From DAOTXN01 sp034435435 (GTDB lineage Bacteria; Chloroflexota; Anaerolineae; S140-20), in the NCBI GenBank assembly GCA_034435435.1, contig DAOTXN010000055.1, positions 1 through 43,239 on the forward strand: a DNA stretch of 43,239 nucleotides, written 5' to 3'. The notes under the pieces are model-generated. The model worked only from the letters and a program-made list of their open reading frames with translations. It was not told the DNA's origin and did not search any database. Made by a program: the position numbers and the translations under genes. How positions within the stretch are numbered: the first letter of the stretch is position 1; every line of letters begins with the position of its first letter. Shown here one piece after another: positions 15,410 through 23,698 of this stretch.

Positions 15410-16279
15410 ATGTATCAACTCGTTCAAGCCCTGTGGGACCAGATGCGCGCCGATTTGAGCGCCGATGGCTTGCCCCAACTCCAAGAGGCCTGCCAGGCGC
15501 TTTTGAACGGTCGTTTAGGCCCGCTCACCGACGTCCAAAGGGAAGACCTGGAATCTGTGCAGCGCTCGGCCGACAAGCTGGCCTGGCGCTTTGCGGGCGC
15601 GCCCATCAACTGGGCCGATTACAGCGAAGCGGCTCACGCGCTGCGCGGCCCGCTCAACGCTACCATCGGCTTTTCCCGGCTGATGCTCCTGGGCGTCCAG
15701 GGGCCTATCACCGCCGCCCAGGGCGAGGCGCTGGAGACGATTTACGGCGTCAGCCGGCGCTTGCTGGCGCTATTTAACCTGCTGCTGGAAGCGCTGCTTT
15801 TCCACGAGGGAGACATTGAGCCCAAGATCGAAGCCGTGCAAATAGGCCCTTTGCTGGAAGAACTGGTCGGCGCAGGACATACCTTGACCGACGGCCGCGA
15901 CTTGAGCTTCGAAGCTCAACTGAACGACGCCGTCGCACAGACGACGCTCCACAGCGACGCGCAACGCCTCAAGCAAACTCTGTTGGCATTGTTGGCAGTG
16001 GCGGCCAAGTATACTCACCAGGGGATGTTGATCCTCAAAACCCAGGTGGCCGAGGAAAAGCTCCTTTTCCAGATCGAAAGCCACGGCTGCCAGATGCCCG
16101 CGCCATTTTTGGGAGACCTCGCGCTGCTTTTGACCGCTCAGGCCGACTTGACCTTACCCTATGACACGCACTTGCGTCTGGGCCTAGCGCGGCGCTCGAT
16201 CGTCGCTCTGGGAGGGCAATTGGAACTGCAACGTAGGGAGCAAGCCTGCTTCTTTACTGTGATATTGCCTGCTGCGTAA
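15410..16279 (+). CDS. Degenerate histidine-kinase-like protein
   Basis: A 289-residue soluble protein with a HisKA-like dimerisation region: AHALRGPLNATIGFSRLML with His76 in the H-box position, then a long second helix. The C-terminal half resembles a HATPase domain (AKYTHQGMLILKTQ, LGLARRSIVALGGQLEL), but the N-box asparagine is replaced (LLALLAVAAKYT) and no DxGxG motif is visible, so ATP binding is doubtful. It may be a scaffold or phosphatase-like regulator. The ATG at 15410 is four bases after the hydantoinase stop codon; the longer frame from 15368 lies inside that gene. Its place among nucleobase-degrading genes suggests a regulatory role there. Confidence 0.6.
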   Translation: MYQLVQALWDQMRADLSADGLPQLQEACQALLNGRLGPLTDVQREDLESVQRSADKLAWRFAGAPINWADYSEAAHALRGPLNATIGFSRLMLLGVQGPITAAQGEALETIYGVSRRLLALFNLLLEALLFHEGDIEPKIEAVQIGPLLEELVGAGHTLTDGRDLSFEAQLNDAVAQTTLHSDAQRLKQTLLALLAVAAKYTHQGMLILKTQVAEEKLLFQIESHGCQMPAPFLGDLALLLTAQADLTLPYDTHLRLGLARRSIVALGGQLELQRREQACFFTVILPAA

Positions 16280-16316
16280 AACGCGAAATGTGATTCACGC
16301 ATCACGTTTCACGTTT
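16279..16316. repeat. Intergenic inverted repeat (TTCACG type)
   Basis: Arms 16279-16294 and 16301-16316 form a 16-position stem with one C/A mismatch and one G-T pair around a 6-base loop, immediately after the kinase-like gene. The right arm contains tandem TCACGTTTCACGTTT. A second element of the same style lies at 23068-23115. It may act as a terminator or mRNA-stability hairpin. Confidence 0.6.
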
Positions 16317-16330
16317 CAGGAGAGACAGCC

Positions 16331-18058
16331 ATGGACTTGACGCAGATCGTGCGAATCGCCCGTGGGGATGCCCCGGCCGACCTGGCTTTGCGCAACGGCA
16401 AACTGATCAACGTGTATAGCGGTGAAATATACCCGACCGACGTGATCATCGCCGGGGACAAAATCGTGGCCCTGGGTTCTGGCTATGAAGCCAAAGCCGA
16501 GCTGGACCTGGGCGGGCGCTACGTGGCCCCTGGCTTTATCGACGCCCACGTGCACATCGAGAGCAGCATGGTCACCCCCCCCCAGTTTGCGCGCGCCGTC
16601 ACACCGCGCGGCGCCACGACCGTCGTCAGCGACCCGCACGAGATCGCCAACGTGTGCGGGCTGGCCGGCATCCATTATATGCTGGATGCTTCCGAGAACC
16701 TGCCGCTGACGGTATACGTCAACGCCTCGTCGTGCGTGCCGGCCACGTCAATGGGCAGCGCAGGGGCCGACCTGGACGCCACGCAACTGGCTACCCTGCT
16801 GAGCCATCCTCGCGTGCTGGGCCTGGCCGAGATGATGAACTATCCCGGCCTGATTCTGGGCAAGCCCGACGTGTTGGCAAAAATGGAGGCGTTCCGGGGC
16901 CGCATCGTTGACGGCCACGCGCCCGGCGTAAGCGGCCCGTGGCTCAACGCCTACGTCGCGGCCGGGGTCGGGTCGGATCACGAATGCGTCACGCCCGATG
17001 AAGCCCTGGAAAAGCTGCGCCTGGGCATGGTCGTTTTTCTGCGCGAGTCCACCGGCGCCCGCAACCTGCTCGACTTGTTGCCGGCCGTCGCGCCGGAAAA
17101 CAGTCGCCGCTGCTGCCTGTGCACCGACGACCGCCACCCCGCCGACCTGCTGGATGACGGTCACATCGACTATTTGCTGCGGTTGGCGGTCGAACAGGGT
17201 CTCGACCCGCTGACGGCCATCCGCATGGCCACGCTCAACACCGCCGAGTGGTTCCGGCTGTACGACCGGGGGGCCATCGCGCCGGGCAAACGCGCCGACA
17301 TAGTCATCTTGGCGGATCTGCACAAGTTTGAGGCCGAGCTGGTCTTTAGCGGCGGGCGGCTGGTGGCGCAAGATGGCGACCTTGCGGGGGATTGGACGTT
17401 GCCTGAGATGGCCGACAGCGCCGTGCGCGACACCGTGCGCGTAGATTGGGACAGCATCGACGAAACCACCTTTCACATCCCCGCCGCCGGCCCCAAAGCG
17501 CGGGTCATCGGCGTGATCGAAGGCCAGATCGTCACCCGGCATCTGGTTCACGAGATCACCTGTGAGAACGGCAACGCCATCGCCGACGTCTCGCGCGACA
17601 TTCTCAAACTGGCCGTCATCGAACGCTACAAAAAGACGGGCAACGTGGGCCTGGGCTTTATTCAGGGCCTCGGGCTGCAAACCGGCGCGCTGGCTGCGTC
17701 GGTGGCCCACGATCACCACAATCTCATCCTCGCCGGGGCCGACGAGCGCAGCATGCTCACTGCTGCGCGAGCCGTTGGCGCGATGGGAGGCGGGTTTGCC
17801 GCCGCCAACGGCGAGCAAGTGCTGGCGACGCTCCCCCTACCCATCGGGGGCTTGATGTCGAACCAGCCAATGGAAACCGTCCGCGACGCGATGGATGCGC
17901 TGCTCATCGCCAGCGCCGCTCTCGGCTCGAACCTGCATGACCCGTTCATGACCCTGGGCTTTATGGCGCTGGAGGTCATCCCGGCCCTCAAGCTCACCGA
18001 TCAGGGATTGGTGGACGTGGAGCAGTTCAAGCCCGTAGGATTATTTTTGGAGGAATAG
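16331..18058 (+). CDS. ade: Adenine deaminase
   Basis: Converts adenine to hypoxanthine and ammonia in purine salvage or breakdown. The 575 residues are the normal length of the bacterial Ade family. Motifs: GFIDAHVHIESSM (His73, His75, Glu77), SDPHEIANVCG (His103, Glu104), GHAPGVSG, GSDHECVT, CTDDRHP, and the C-terminal family block VAHDHHNLI with PIGGLMSNQP. CAGGAGAGA precedes the ATG. It sits behind the kinase-like gene and an inverted repeat and ahead of a gene with its own promoter. Confidence 0.95.
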   Translation: MDLTQIVRIARGDAPADLALRNGKLINVYSGEIYPTDVIIAGDKIVALGSGYEAKAELDLGGRYVAPGFIDAHVHIESSMVTPPQFARAVTPRGATTVVSDPHEIANVCGLAGIHYMLDASENLPLTVYVNASSCVPATSMGSAGADLDATQLATLLSHPRVLGLAEMMNYPGLILGKPDVLAKMEAFRGRIVDGHAPGVSGPWLNAYVAAGVGSDHECVTPDEALEKLRLGMVVFLRESTGARNLLDLLPAVAPENSRRCCLCTDDRHPADLLDDGHIDYLLRLAVEQGLDPLTAIRMATLNTAEWFRLYDRGAIAPGKRADIVILADLHKFEAELVFSGGRLVAQDGDLAGDWTLPEMADSAVRDTVRVDWDSIDETTFHIPAAGPKARVIGVIEGQIVTRHLVHEITCENGNAIADVSRDILKLAVIERYKKTGNVGLGFIQGLGLQTGALAASVAHDHHNLILAGADERSMLTAARAVGAMGGGFAAANGEQVLATLPLPIGGLMSNQPMETVRDAMDALLIASAALGSNLHDPFMTLGFMALEVIPALKLTDQGLVDVEQFKPVGLFLEE

Positions 18059-18086
18059 GCGGCGACCAATCGTAGGGCATCCGTCG

Positions 18087-18115
18087 TTGACAAAACCCCC
18101 ACTTGACCGGATAAT
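18087..18115 (+). promoter_or_regulatory. Promoter of the transglycosylase gene, giving a nearly leaderless mRNA
   Basis: Perfect TTGACA (18087-18092), 17 bases, GATAAT (18110-18115). The expected start site (about 18122) is at or within two bases of the ATG at 18124, and no Shine-Dalgarno is present. Confidence 0.55.
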
Positions 18116-18123
18116 AAAACCCA

Positions 18124-20709
18124 ATGAGACGCCCGAACCGGACGCTCCCGCTGCTGGCGTTGGCCTTGCTGACGCTGGCGGCGATAACCTGTAACCGCAC
18201 CGCTCAGGTCCAACCGACGCTGGTCCCAACCCTCACCCGGTCGGCGGCGACGTCCGTCGCTCTCGTCACGCCCTCAGTTCCGGCTTCCGCCGCGCCCACG
18301 CCTACCCCGTCGCCCACCCCCACTTCTACTCCGACCGCCACCGCGACGCCCACCCCCCCGCCCATTGTCCTGATCGAGGCCGCCGAGACCGCGCTACATA
18401 ACGGCGACCCGGCCGCGGCGCAGTCGGTCCTGGAAGCGTTGCCGGTGGAACGCCTGGACGAGATAGAGGCCCCGCTGGCCCGCCTGGGGCTGATTCAAAG
18501 CGCTGTGGAGAGTCAGGACTATCGAGCGGCAATCGAGACGGCCCGGGACTTTTTGGTCCAACACCCTGGACACGCGTTATCCCCCGACGCTCAATTTTTC
18601 CTGGCCGAGGCTTTGATGGGACAAGGCGAATATCTGGCTGCCGCCGAAGCGTATCGCGCCTATCTGGACCAGCGCGACGTCATTGCCCCTTACGTGCAGA
18701 CCTGGATCGGCGACGCCTACACTCTGGCGGGCGAATACGATGCCGCCGTCGGGGCCTACAGCCAGGCCCTTACCCTGGCCCCTACCTTTGACCTGCTTTA
18801 CCAGATCCGCGAAAAACTGGCCCTGGCCTACAACTATGCCGGCGAACACGCCGCCGCCCTGGCCCAATACGACGCTATCCTGGCCGCCGCCGCCGATCCC
18901 AATCTGCGGGCGCGAATTCAATATCAGGCCGGCGAGACGCTGCTGGTCGCCGGGGAACGCCAGGCCGCCTACACCCGTTTTTACGACCTGGTGAACCATT
19001 ATTACCAAACCGCCCCGGCCTACGCAGCGCTGGTAGACCTGATCAATAGCGACCAGGCGGTGAACGATTACCAACGCGGACTGGTGGATTATTACAACGA
19101 CGCCTACGACGCGGCGGTGGCCGCTTTTTACCGCGCCATCGAAGCCGACCCCGAAGGGCACGGCGGCGCGCCGCACTATTTCGCCGGGTTAACCTACCGC
19201 GCCGCCGGCAATTATGCCGCCGCCATCGCCGAGTTTACGTCGCTCATCGACACGCACCCTACCGACCCCTACGCCGACGACGCCTGGCTGGCCCGGGCCT
19301 GGACGCACTACCTGGCAGGCGACGACGAGACTGCTGTGGCCGTCTACACCCAATTCGTCGCCGCCAATCCGCGCAACGCTTTAGCTCCCGAAGCCCTGTG
19401 GTGGGCCGCCAACATCCTCTTTTGGGGCGACGACTACGTCCGCGCCGAGCCGCTATTTACCCAGCTCGCCCAAAACTACCCCGCCAACGAAAACGCCGCC
19501 GACGCGCTGTATCGGGCCGCGTTTTGTCGTTATCGCCTGGGCGACTACGCCCAAGCTGAAGCCGCCTGGCGCGAATACAGCGCCGGTTATCCCACCGGCG
19601 AGCTGGCTGCCGGGGCGCATTTTTGGCGCGGGCGGGCCTACCTGGCCGCCGGAGAGACGCTCAGCGCCACGCAGGCATTCAGCCAGGCCGTCGCCGCCGG
19701 CCCGCTGGACTATTACAGCCAGCGCGCCCTTGACTACCTGGCCGACGTGGACGATCCACGCTCGCCTTTTGTGCAGCGGTCTCTGGAAAGCCGATTTTTC
19801 CTCGAAAATCGGGGGGCTGAAGACGAGGTTGCCGAACGCGCCGCCGACGACGGCTCGACAGAACGCGCCGCCGACCTGTGGCTGGGAGACTGGCTGGGCT
19901 TGAGCGCCACCGAGGCCCTCACCCTCAGCCAGCTTTCACCCACCCTCGCCGCCGACCCCCGTCTGCTGCGCGGACAGGAGTTGTGGCGGCTGGGTCGCAA
20001 GGCCGAGGCCAAAGAGGAGTTGGAGCGGCTGCGGCGCGACACCGCTAGCAATCTGCCGGCTCAATATCAGTTGGCCGTCTTTTTCCGCGACCTGGGGTTG
20101 TATCGCTCGTCCATTTTGGCCGCCAACGCCGCCATTCAACTGTCGCCGGCCCGTTCGCCGTTTGACGCGCCGCCCTTTTTGGCCCGGCTGGCCTATCCCA
20201 TCTACTACGCCGACCTGGTGTTGCCCGAAGCTGAGGCCAACGAGCTGGACCCGTTGCTGCTGTTTTCCCTCATCCGCCAGGAAAGCCTGTTCGAGGGCTT
20301 TGCCACTTCTTTCGCTTCTGCCCACGGCCTGATGCAAATCATCCCCAGCACTGGCGCAAGCATCGCCGAAAGTCTGGGCTGGCCCGATTACGCCACTACT
20401 GACTTGTACCGCCCTTTTATCAGCGTCAAGTTTGGTAGCTGGTATCTCGCCCGCCAGTTGGACGCCTTTGACGACATGATTTACCCGGCTCTGGCGGCCT
20501 ATAACGCCGGTCCCGGCAACGCCCGGCGCTGGCTCAACCGCACGCTCGGCGCGTGCCCAGACGCCGCTCCCGACGCATGCCCCTTTGATTATGATCTGTT
20601 CGTCGAGATCATTCACCTGCGCGAGACGCGCCTCTACATCCGCCAGATTTACAAGCACTATGCGATGTACCAATATCTATACGCCGCCTCTGGATCACTG
20701 AATCGCTGA
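18124..20709 (+). CDS. TPR-repeat lytic transglycosylase lipoprotein (Slt70-like)
   Basis: An 861-residue envelope protein that should cleave peptidoglycan glycan strands. It has a lipoprotein signal (LLTLAAITC, Cys near residue 23) and a Pro/Thr linker to about residue 79. A long series of Ala-rich TPR-type helical repeats (about 80-670) follows, like the ring of Slt70. The C-terminal SLT domain has the catalytic Glu720 in LIRQESLF, then SAHGLMQIIPSTG, YNAGPGNARRW and a YIRQIYKHY helix. Transcribed from its own promoter and closed by a nested hairpin terminator. Confidence 0.9.
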   Translation: MRRPNRTLPLLALALLTLAAITCNRTAQVQPTLVPTLTRSAATSVALVTPSVPASAAPTPTPSPTPTSTPTATATPTPPPIVLIEAAETALHNGDPAAAQSVLEALPVERLDEIEAPLARLGLIQSAVESQDYRAAIETARDFLVQHPGHALSPDAQFFLAEALMGQGEYLAAAEAYRAYLDQRDVIAPYVQTWIGDAYTLAGEYDAAVGAYSQALTLAPTFDLLYQIREKLALAYNYAGEHAAALAQYDAILAAAADPNLRARIQYQAGETLLVAGERQAAYTRFYDLVNHYYQTAPAYAALVDLINSDQAVNDYQRGLVDYYNDAYDAAVAAFYRAIEADPEGHGGAPHYFAGLTYRAAGNYAAAIAEFTSLIDTHPTDPYADDAWLARAWTHYLAGDDETAVAVYTQFVAANPRNALAPEALWWAANILFWGDDYVRAEPLFTQLAQNYPANENAADALYRAAFCRYRLGDYAQAEAAWREYSAGYPTGELAAGAHFWRGRAYLAAGETLSATQAFSQAVAAGPLDYYSQRALDYLADVDDPRSPFVQRSLESRFFLENRGAEDEVAERAADDGSTERAADLWLGDWLGLSATEALTLSQLSPTLAADPRLLRGQELWRLGRKAEAKEELERLRRDTASNLPAQYQLAVFFRDLGLYRSSILAANAAIQLSPARSPFDAPPFLARLAYPIYYADLVLPEAEANELDPLLLFSLIRQESLFEGFATSFASAHGLMQIIPSTGASIAESLGWPDYATTDLYRPFISVKFGSWYLARQLDAFDDMIYPALAAYNAGPGNARRWLNRTLGACPDAAPDACPFDYDLFVEIIHLRETRLYIRQIYKHYAMYQYLYAASGSLNR

Positions 20710-20756
20710 TAAACACGGGTGACACTGAGGCTGTTTCAGTGGAATCAGCGCTTTTT
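20704..20756 (+). terminator. Nested hairpin terminator after the transglycosylase gene
   Basis: Outer stem CGCTGAT (20704-20710) with ATCAGCG (20744-20750), inner stem CACTGA (20723-20728) with TCAGTG (20736-20741), followed by CTTTTT. The outer arm overlaps the stop codon. Confidence 0.55.
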
Positions 20757-20777
20757 CAGCGTTTCTGTGCTCCTGAC

Positions 20778-20806
20778 TTGCCCATCCCCCATCCCTGAGT
20801 TAAAAT
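20778..20806 (+). promoter_or_regulatory. Candidate promoter of the PHP-domain gene
   Basis: TTGCCC (20778-20783), 17 bases, TAAAAT (20801-20806), placed 53 bases before the ATG at 20859. Confidence 0.4.
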
Positions 20807-20858
20807 AGCTCCCGCACCATTTCGACACTTGCCATTTGCCAACTTGCAGAGGAGCATA

Positions 20859-21914
20859 ATGGTCCTACACGAAATTGTCGCTAATCCGCACCTGCACACG
20901 CCCTACTCTGACGGAGCCTGGACCCACGCCCAGGTGGCCCAGGCCGCCGCCGAAGCGAGCATCGAGGTCGTCATCGCCACCGATCACAACGTGTGGGTGG
21001 ACGGCGTCGAGGGCTATTACGAAAACGTGTTGTTGCTGGTGGGCGAAGAGGTGCATGACACGCAAAAGCTGCCCCAGTGCGACCACTTGCTCGTCTACGG
21101 CGCAGAGCGGGAAATGGCTCCCCACCCGGGCGACGCGCAGCAGCTCATCGACGCCGCGCAAGCACAGGGCGGGTTGTGTTTCCTGGCCCATCCGGTCGAG
21201 CGCAGCTCGCCCCTCGGCCCCGAGCTGGCCGCCATCCCCTGGACCGATTGGGAGGTGAATGGCTACTGCGGCATCGAGCTATGGAACTATATGTCCGAGT
21301 TCAAGTCGCTGCTCCACTCCAAACTAGACGCAATCTTGTACGCGTTTTACCCTGACCTGGGGATCAAGGGGCCGTTTCGCCACACCTTGCGGCTGTGGGA
21401 TAAACTCATCGCCGAAGGGCGGCGTGTGGTCGCCATAGGCGGCGCCGACGCCCACGGCAACACCTACTCCCTCGGTCCCATTCAGCGCGTGGTCTTTCCG
21501 TACAAGTATCTGTTCAACTGCGTCAGCACGCATCTCCTGCTCTCCACTCCCCTCAGCCGCGACCTAGCTACAGACAAGACCACGATTTACAGCGCCTTGC
21601 GAGCCGGTCATGGTTTCGTGGGTTACGACGCCATCGGCTCCACGCGCGGTTTTCGTTTCTTTGCGCGCAGCGGTTCCCGGCTGGTGACGATGGGCGACGA
21701 GCTAAAGCGCGAAGGCGCGCTCATCTTTCAAGTTGAGGCGCCCGCGCCTGCCGACGTGCGGCTGCTGCGCGACGGGCAAGTGGTGGCCCGCGCCAGTGGT
21801 CAACACCTGGAATTTACGACGGGCGTGCCGGGCGTTTACCGCGTGGAGGTATATCGGCGTTATCGCTGGCGCCAACGCGGTTGGATTTTTAGCAATCCCA
21901 TTTACGTATATTGA
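20859..21914 (+). CDS. PHP-domain metal-dependent phosphoesterase-like protein
   Basis: A 351-residue protein with the polymerase-and-histidinol-phosphatase (PHP) fold: NPHLHTPYSDG (His11, His13, Asp18), ATDHNVW, a GEEVHD segment, LAHPVE and GGADAHG near residue 200, which together build a multi-metal site. The last ~70 residues look like a beta-sandwich (VYRVEVYRRYR). The ATG at 20859 is chosen for GAGGAG 4 bases upstream; a start at 20829 lacks one. The substrate (phosphoester) is not known. Confidence 0.8.
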   Translation: MVLHEIVANPHLHTPYSDGAWTHAQVAQAAAEASIEVVIATDHNVWVDGVEGYYENVLLLVGEEVHDTQKLPQCDHLLVYGAEREMAPHPGDAQQLIDAAQAQGGLCFLAHPVERSSPLGPELAAIPWTDWEVNGYCGIELWNYMSEFKSLLHSKLDAILYAFYPDLGIKGPFRHTLRLWDKLIAEGRRVVAIGGADAHGNTYSLGPIQRVVFPYKYLFNCVSTHLLLSTPLSRDLATDKTTIYSALRAGHGFVGYDAIGSTRGFRFFARSGSRLVTMGDELKREGALIFQVEAPAPADVRLLRDGQVVARASGQHLEFTTGVPGVYRVEVYRRYRWRQRGWIFSNPIYVY

Positions 21915-21920
21915 GCGCAG

Positions 21921-22325
21921 CTATCCCCGCCGCCGGCGCAGATGCAGGCCCACGTAGGCCAGCGCGATGGCCAGCGCCAGGACGCGCAGCGCCCAATTGC
22001 GCCACGTGGCCGGCGAAATGTAGGGCAGGCGCGTCCCGCCCGGCGCAGGGGGCGTGGCCGTCGATCTGCCCACGAGGAGAGCCTCCAGCGTGGCCTCGGT
22101 CACAGGGGGCGTGCCGGTCGGCGGCAGCGGTTCGTGCGTCGGCGCCAGGGTCGAGGTCGGCGGCAACAGCGGAGATGGACCTGGCGAGTGGGGAATGACG
22201 GGCAAGGGTAGCAGCGAGGAATCGGGCCGGAACTCGCCATCGTGGGCCGTACGCCACACCAACACAGTGATCATCAAACCTACCGCTAATACGATGATGA
22301 GAAACAAGTGAGGTCGCCGGCTCAC
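21921..22325 (-). CDS. Small two-helix membrane protein, unknown function
   Basis: A 134-residue protein with one membrane helix at residues about 7-24, a Pro/Thr-rich outer segment, and a second helix (ALRVLALAIALAYVGLHL) before an Arg-rich end. GTG start with AAGGAG 7 bases upstream. It is convergent with the PHP gene, 6 bases apart. No family recognised; both termini are probably cytoplasmic. Confidence 0.6.
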   Translation of the reverse strand: MSRRPHLFLIIVLAVGLMITVLVWRTAHDGEFRPDSSLLPLPVIPHSPGPSPLLPPTSTLAPTHEPLPPTGTPPVTEATLEALLVGRSTATPPAPGGTRLPYISPATWRNWALRVLALAIALAYVGLHLRRRRG

Positions 22326-22420
22326 GGGTGCTCCTTGACGCTGTTCAAAACAGGGCGATTATACCACTCTCCCGGTTTACCGTCTACTGTCGCCTGCCCA
22401 CAATCCAACTCGGCTCATCC

Positions 22421-22448
22421 TTGACAATCGGTTATTGACCGGTACAAT
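22421..22448 (+). promoter_or_regulatory. Promoter of the 3-methyladenine glycosylase gene
   Basis: Perfect TTGACA (22421-22426), 16 bases, TACAAT (22443-22448), 47 bases before the start codon. Confidence 0.5.
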
Positions 22449-22495
22449 GAAACGCGGTTCGTAGTGAGTAACACACACGGGGGAGAATAGCGGGG

Positions 22496-23080
22496 ATGCA
22501 CCGTTTGCCGCGCAGCTTTTATGCCCGGTCCACCCTGGCCGTAGCGCGCGACCTGTTAGGACAGCGCCTGGTGCGGGTGGCTCACGGGCAGCGCCTGGTC
22601 GGGCGCATCATCGAGGTAGAGGCCTATGCCGGAGCCGACGACGCCGCCTCGCACGCTTATCGCGGACTGACGCCTCGCAACGCGCCCATGTTCGGCCCCC
22701 CCGGCCACGCCTACGTGTACTTTATCTACGGCATGCACTGGATGTTCAACGTCGTGGCGCGACCGGACGCCGTCGGCGCGCCCGCCGGAGCGGTGCTGGT
22801 GCGGGCCTTGATCCCGCAAGAGGGTCTCGAACTGATGCGGCAACATCGGCCTGGCCAGCCCGACCACTTGCTGACCAATGGTCCCGCCCGTCTGACGCAG
22901 GCTTTGGGCATAGACGGCGCTTTCAGCGGCGCCGACCTGTGCACTCACGTGGAAATCTTTATCGAGCCTGGCGCGCTGTCGCCCGACGCCGCCGTCGCGT
23001 GCGGGCCGAGGGTAGGGGTGAGGGGCGATACGCTGGCCCAAACACGCCCCTGGCGTTGGTGGGTCAAACGTGAAGCGTGA
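22496..23080 (+). CDS. DNA-3-methyladenine glycosylase (AAG/MPG family)
   Basis: Base-excision repair enzyme that removes alkylated purines. The 194 residues match the bacterial AAG family: LARDLLG-like start (VARDLLGQRLVR), IIEVEAYAGADDAASHAY with the catalytic Glu region, MFGPPGHAYVYFIYGMHWMFNV, GAVLVRALIP, NGPARLTQALGI and a CGPRVGV end. GGGGGAGA lies upstream of the ATG. Its stop codon lies inside the left arm of an inverted repeat. Confidence 0.92.
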   Translation: MHRLPRSFYARSTLAVARDLLGQRLVRVAHGQRLVGRIIEVEAYAGADDAASHAYRGLTPRNAPMFGPPGHAYVYFIYGMHWMFNVVARPDAVGAPAGAVLVRALIPQEGLELMRQHRPGQPDHLLTNGPARLTQALGIDGAFSGADLCTHVEIFIEPGALSPDAAVACGPRVGVRGDTLAQTRPWRWWVKREA

Positions 23081-23115
23081 AGAACGAGACGTAAAACGCC
23101 ATTCACGCTTCACGT
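23068..23115. repeat. Intergenic inverted repeat with perfect 14-bp arms
   Basis: ACGTGAAGCGTGAA (23068-23081) pairs perfectly with TTCACGCTTCACGT (23102-23115) around a 20-base loop. The arms resemble those of the element at 16279. It lies between the glycosylase and YjbQ-family genes and leaves the downstream ribosome site free. Confidence 0.7.
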
Positions 23116-23143
23116 CTCACATCCCACGGGGAGGATGCCATAC

Positions 23144-23560
23144 ATGGTCGTTACAGGGGAAATTCAGCTCGATTCAAAAGGAAATTGCGACATGCACGAC
23201 GTCACCCGCCAGGTCGCCGCTATCGTGCGCGAAAGCGGCCTCGCAGGCGGCATCGTGACGGTGTTTACGCCCAGCTCGACCTCTGGCCTGACCACCATCG
23301 AGTTCGAGTCGGGGGCGCTGGCCGACCTGGAGCGGTTATTGGACGAAGTAGCCGCAGCCCGACGGGACTATCGGCACAACCTACGTTGGGGCGACGGCAA
23401 CGGTCACAGCCACGTGCGGGCAGCACTGATCGGTCCATCGCTCACCATCCCTTTTGTAGACAGTCGGCTGGTATTGGGAACCTGGCAGCAGATCGTTTTT
23501 TTAGATTTCGACAACCGTGCGCGCTCGCGCCGCTTGGTGGTACAGATCATCGGTGAGTAA
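23144..23560 (+). CDS. yjbQ: YjbQ-family protein (UPF0047)
   Basis: A 138-residue small enzyme-like protein of the YjbQ/UPF0047 family, linked in the literature to secondary thiamine-phosphate synthase activity. Family motifs: FTPSSTSGLTTIE, YRHNLRWGDGNGHSHVRAAL with its histidines, and GTWQQIVFLDFDNRAR. The ATG at 23144 is preferred, with GGGGAGG 9 bases upstream; the ATG at 23135 directly abuts that site. Confidence 0.85.
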   Translation: MVVTGEIQLDSKGNCDMHDVTRQVAAIVRESGLAGGIVTVFTPSSTSGLTTIEFESGALADLERLLDEVAAARRDYRHNLRWGDGNGHSHVRAALIGPSLTIPFVDSRLVLGTWQQIVFLDFDNRARSRRLVVQIIGE

Positions 23561-23585
23561 AAGCTCTCCTATCAGAAGAGAGCTT
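23561..23585. terminator. Hairpin between convergent genes
   Basis: AAGCTCTC (23561-23568) pairs with GAGAGCTT (23578-23585) directly after the YjbQ stop codon. There is no strong T run, so termination is only likely. Confidence 0.4.
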
Positions 23586-23698
23586 GTATGCGCTTTGGCC
23601 AGGGGTGGTGGAGGTGTTAACCATTCCGTAATCTTGCCGTAACTTTCCGGCGGTGTATCTGTGCTAAACTAGCCTAAGTCCTATGTTCTTTACCAATA

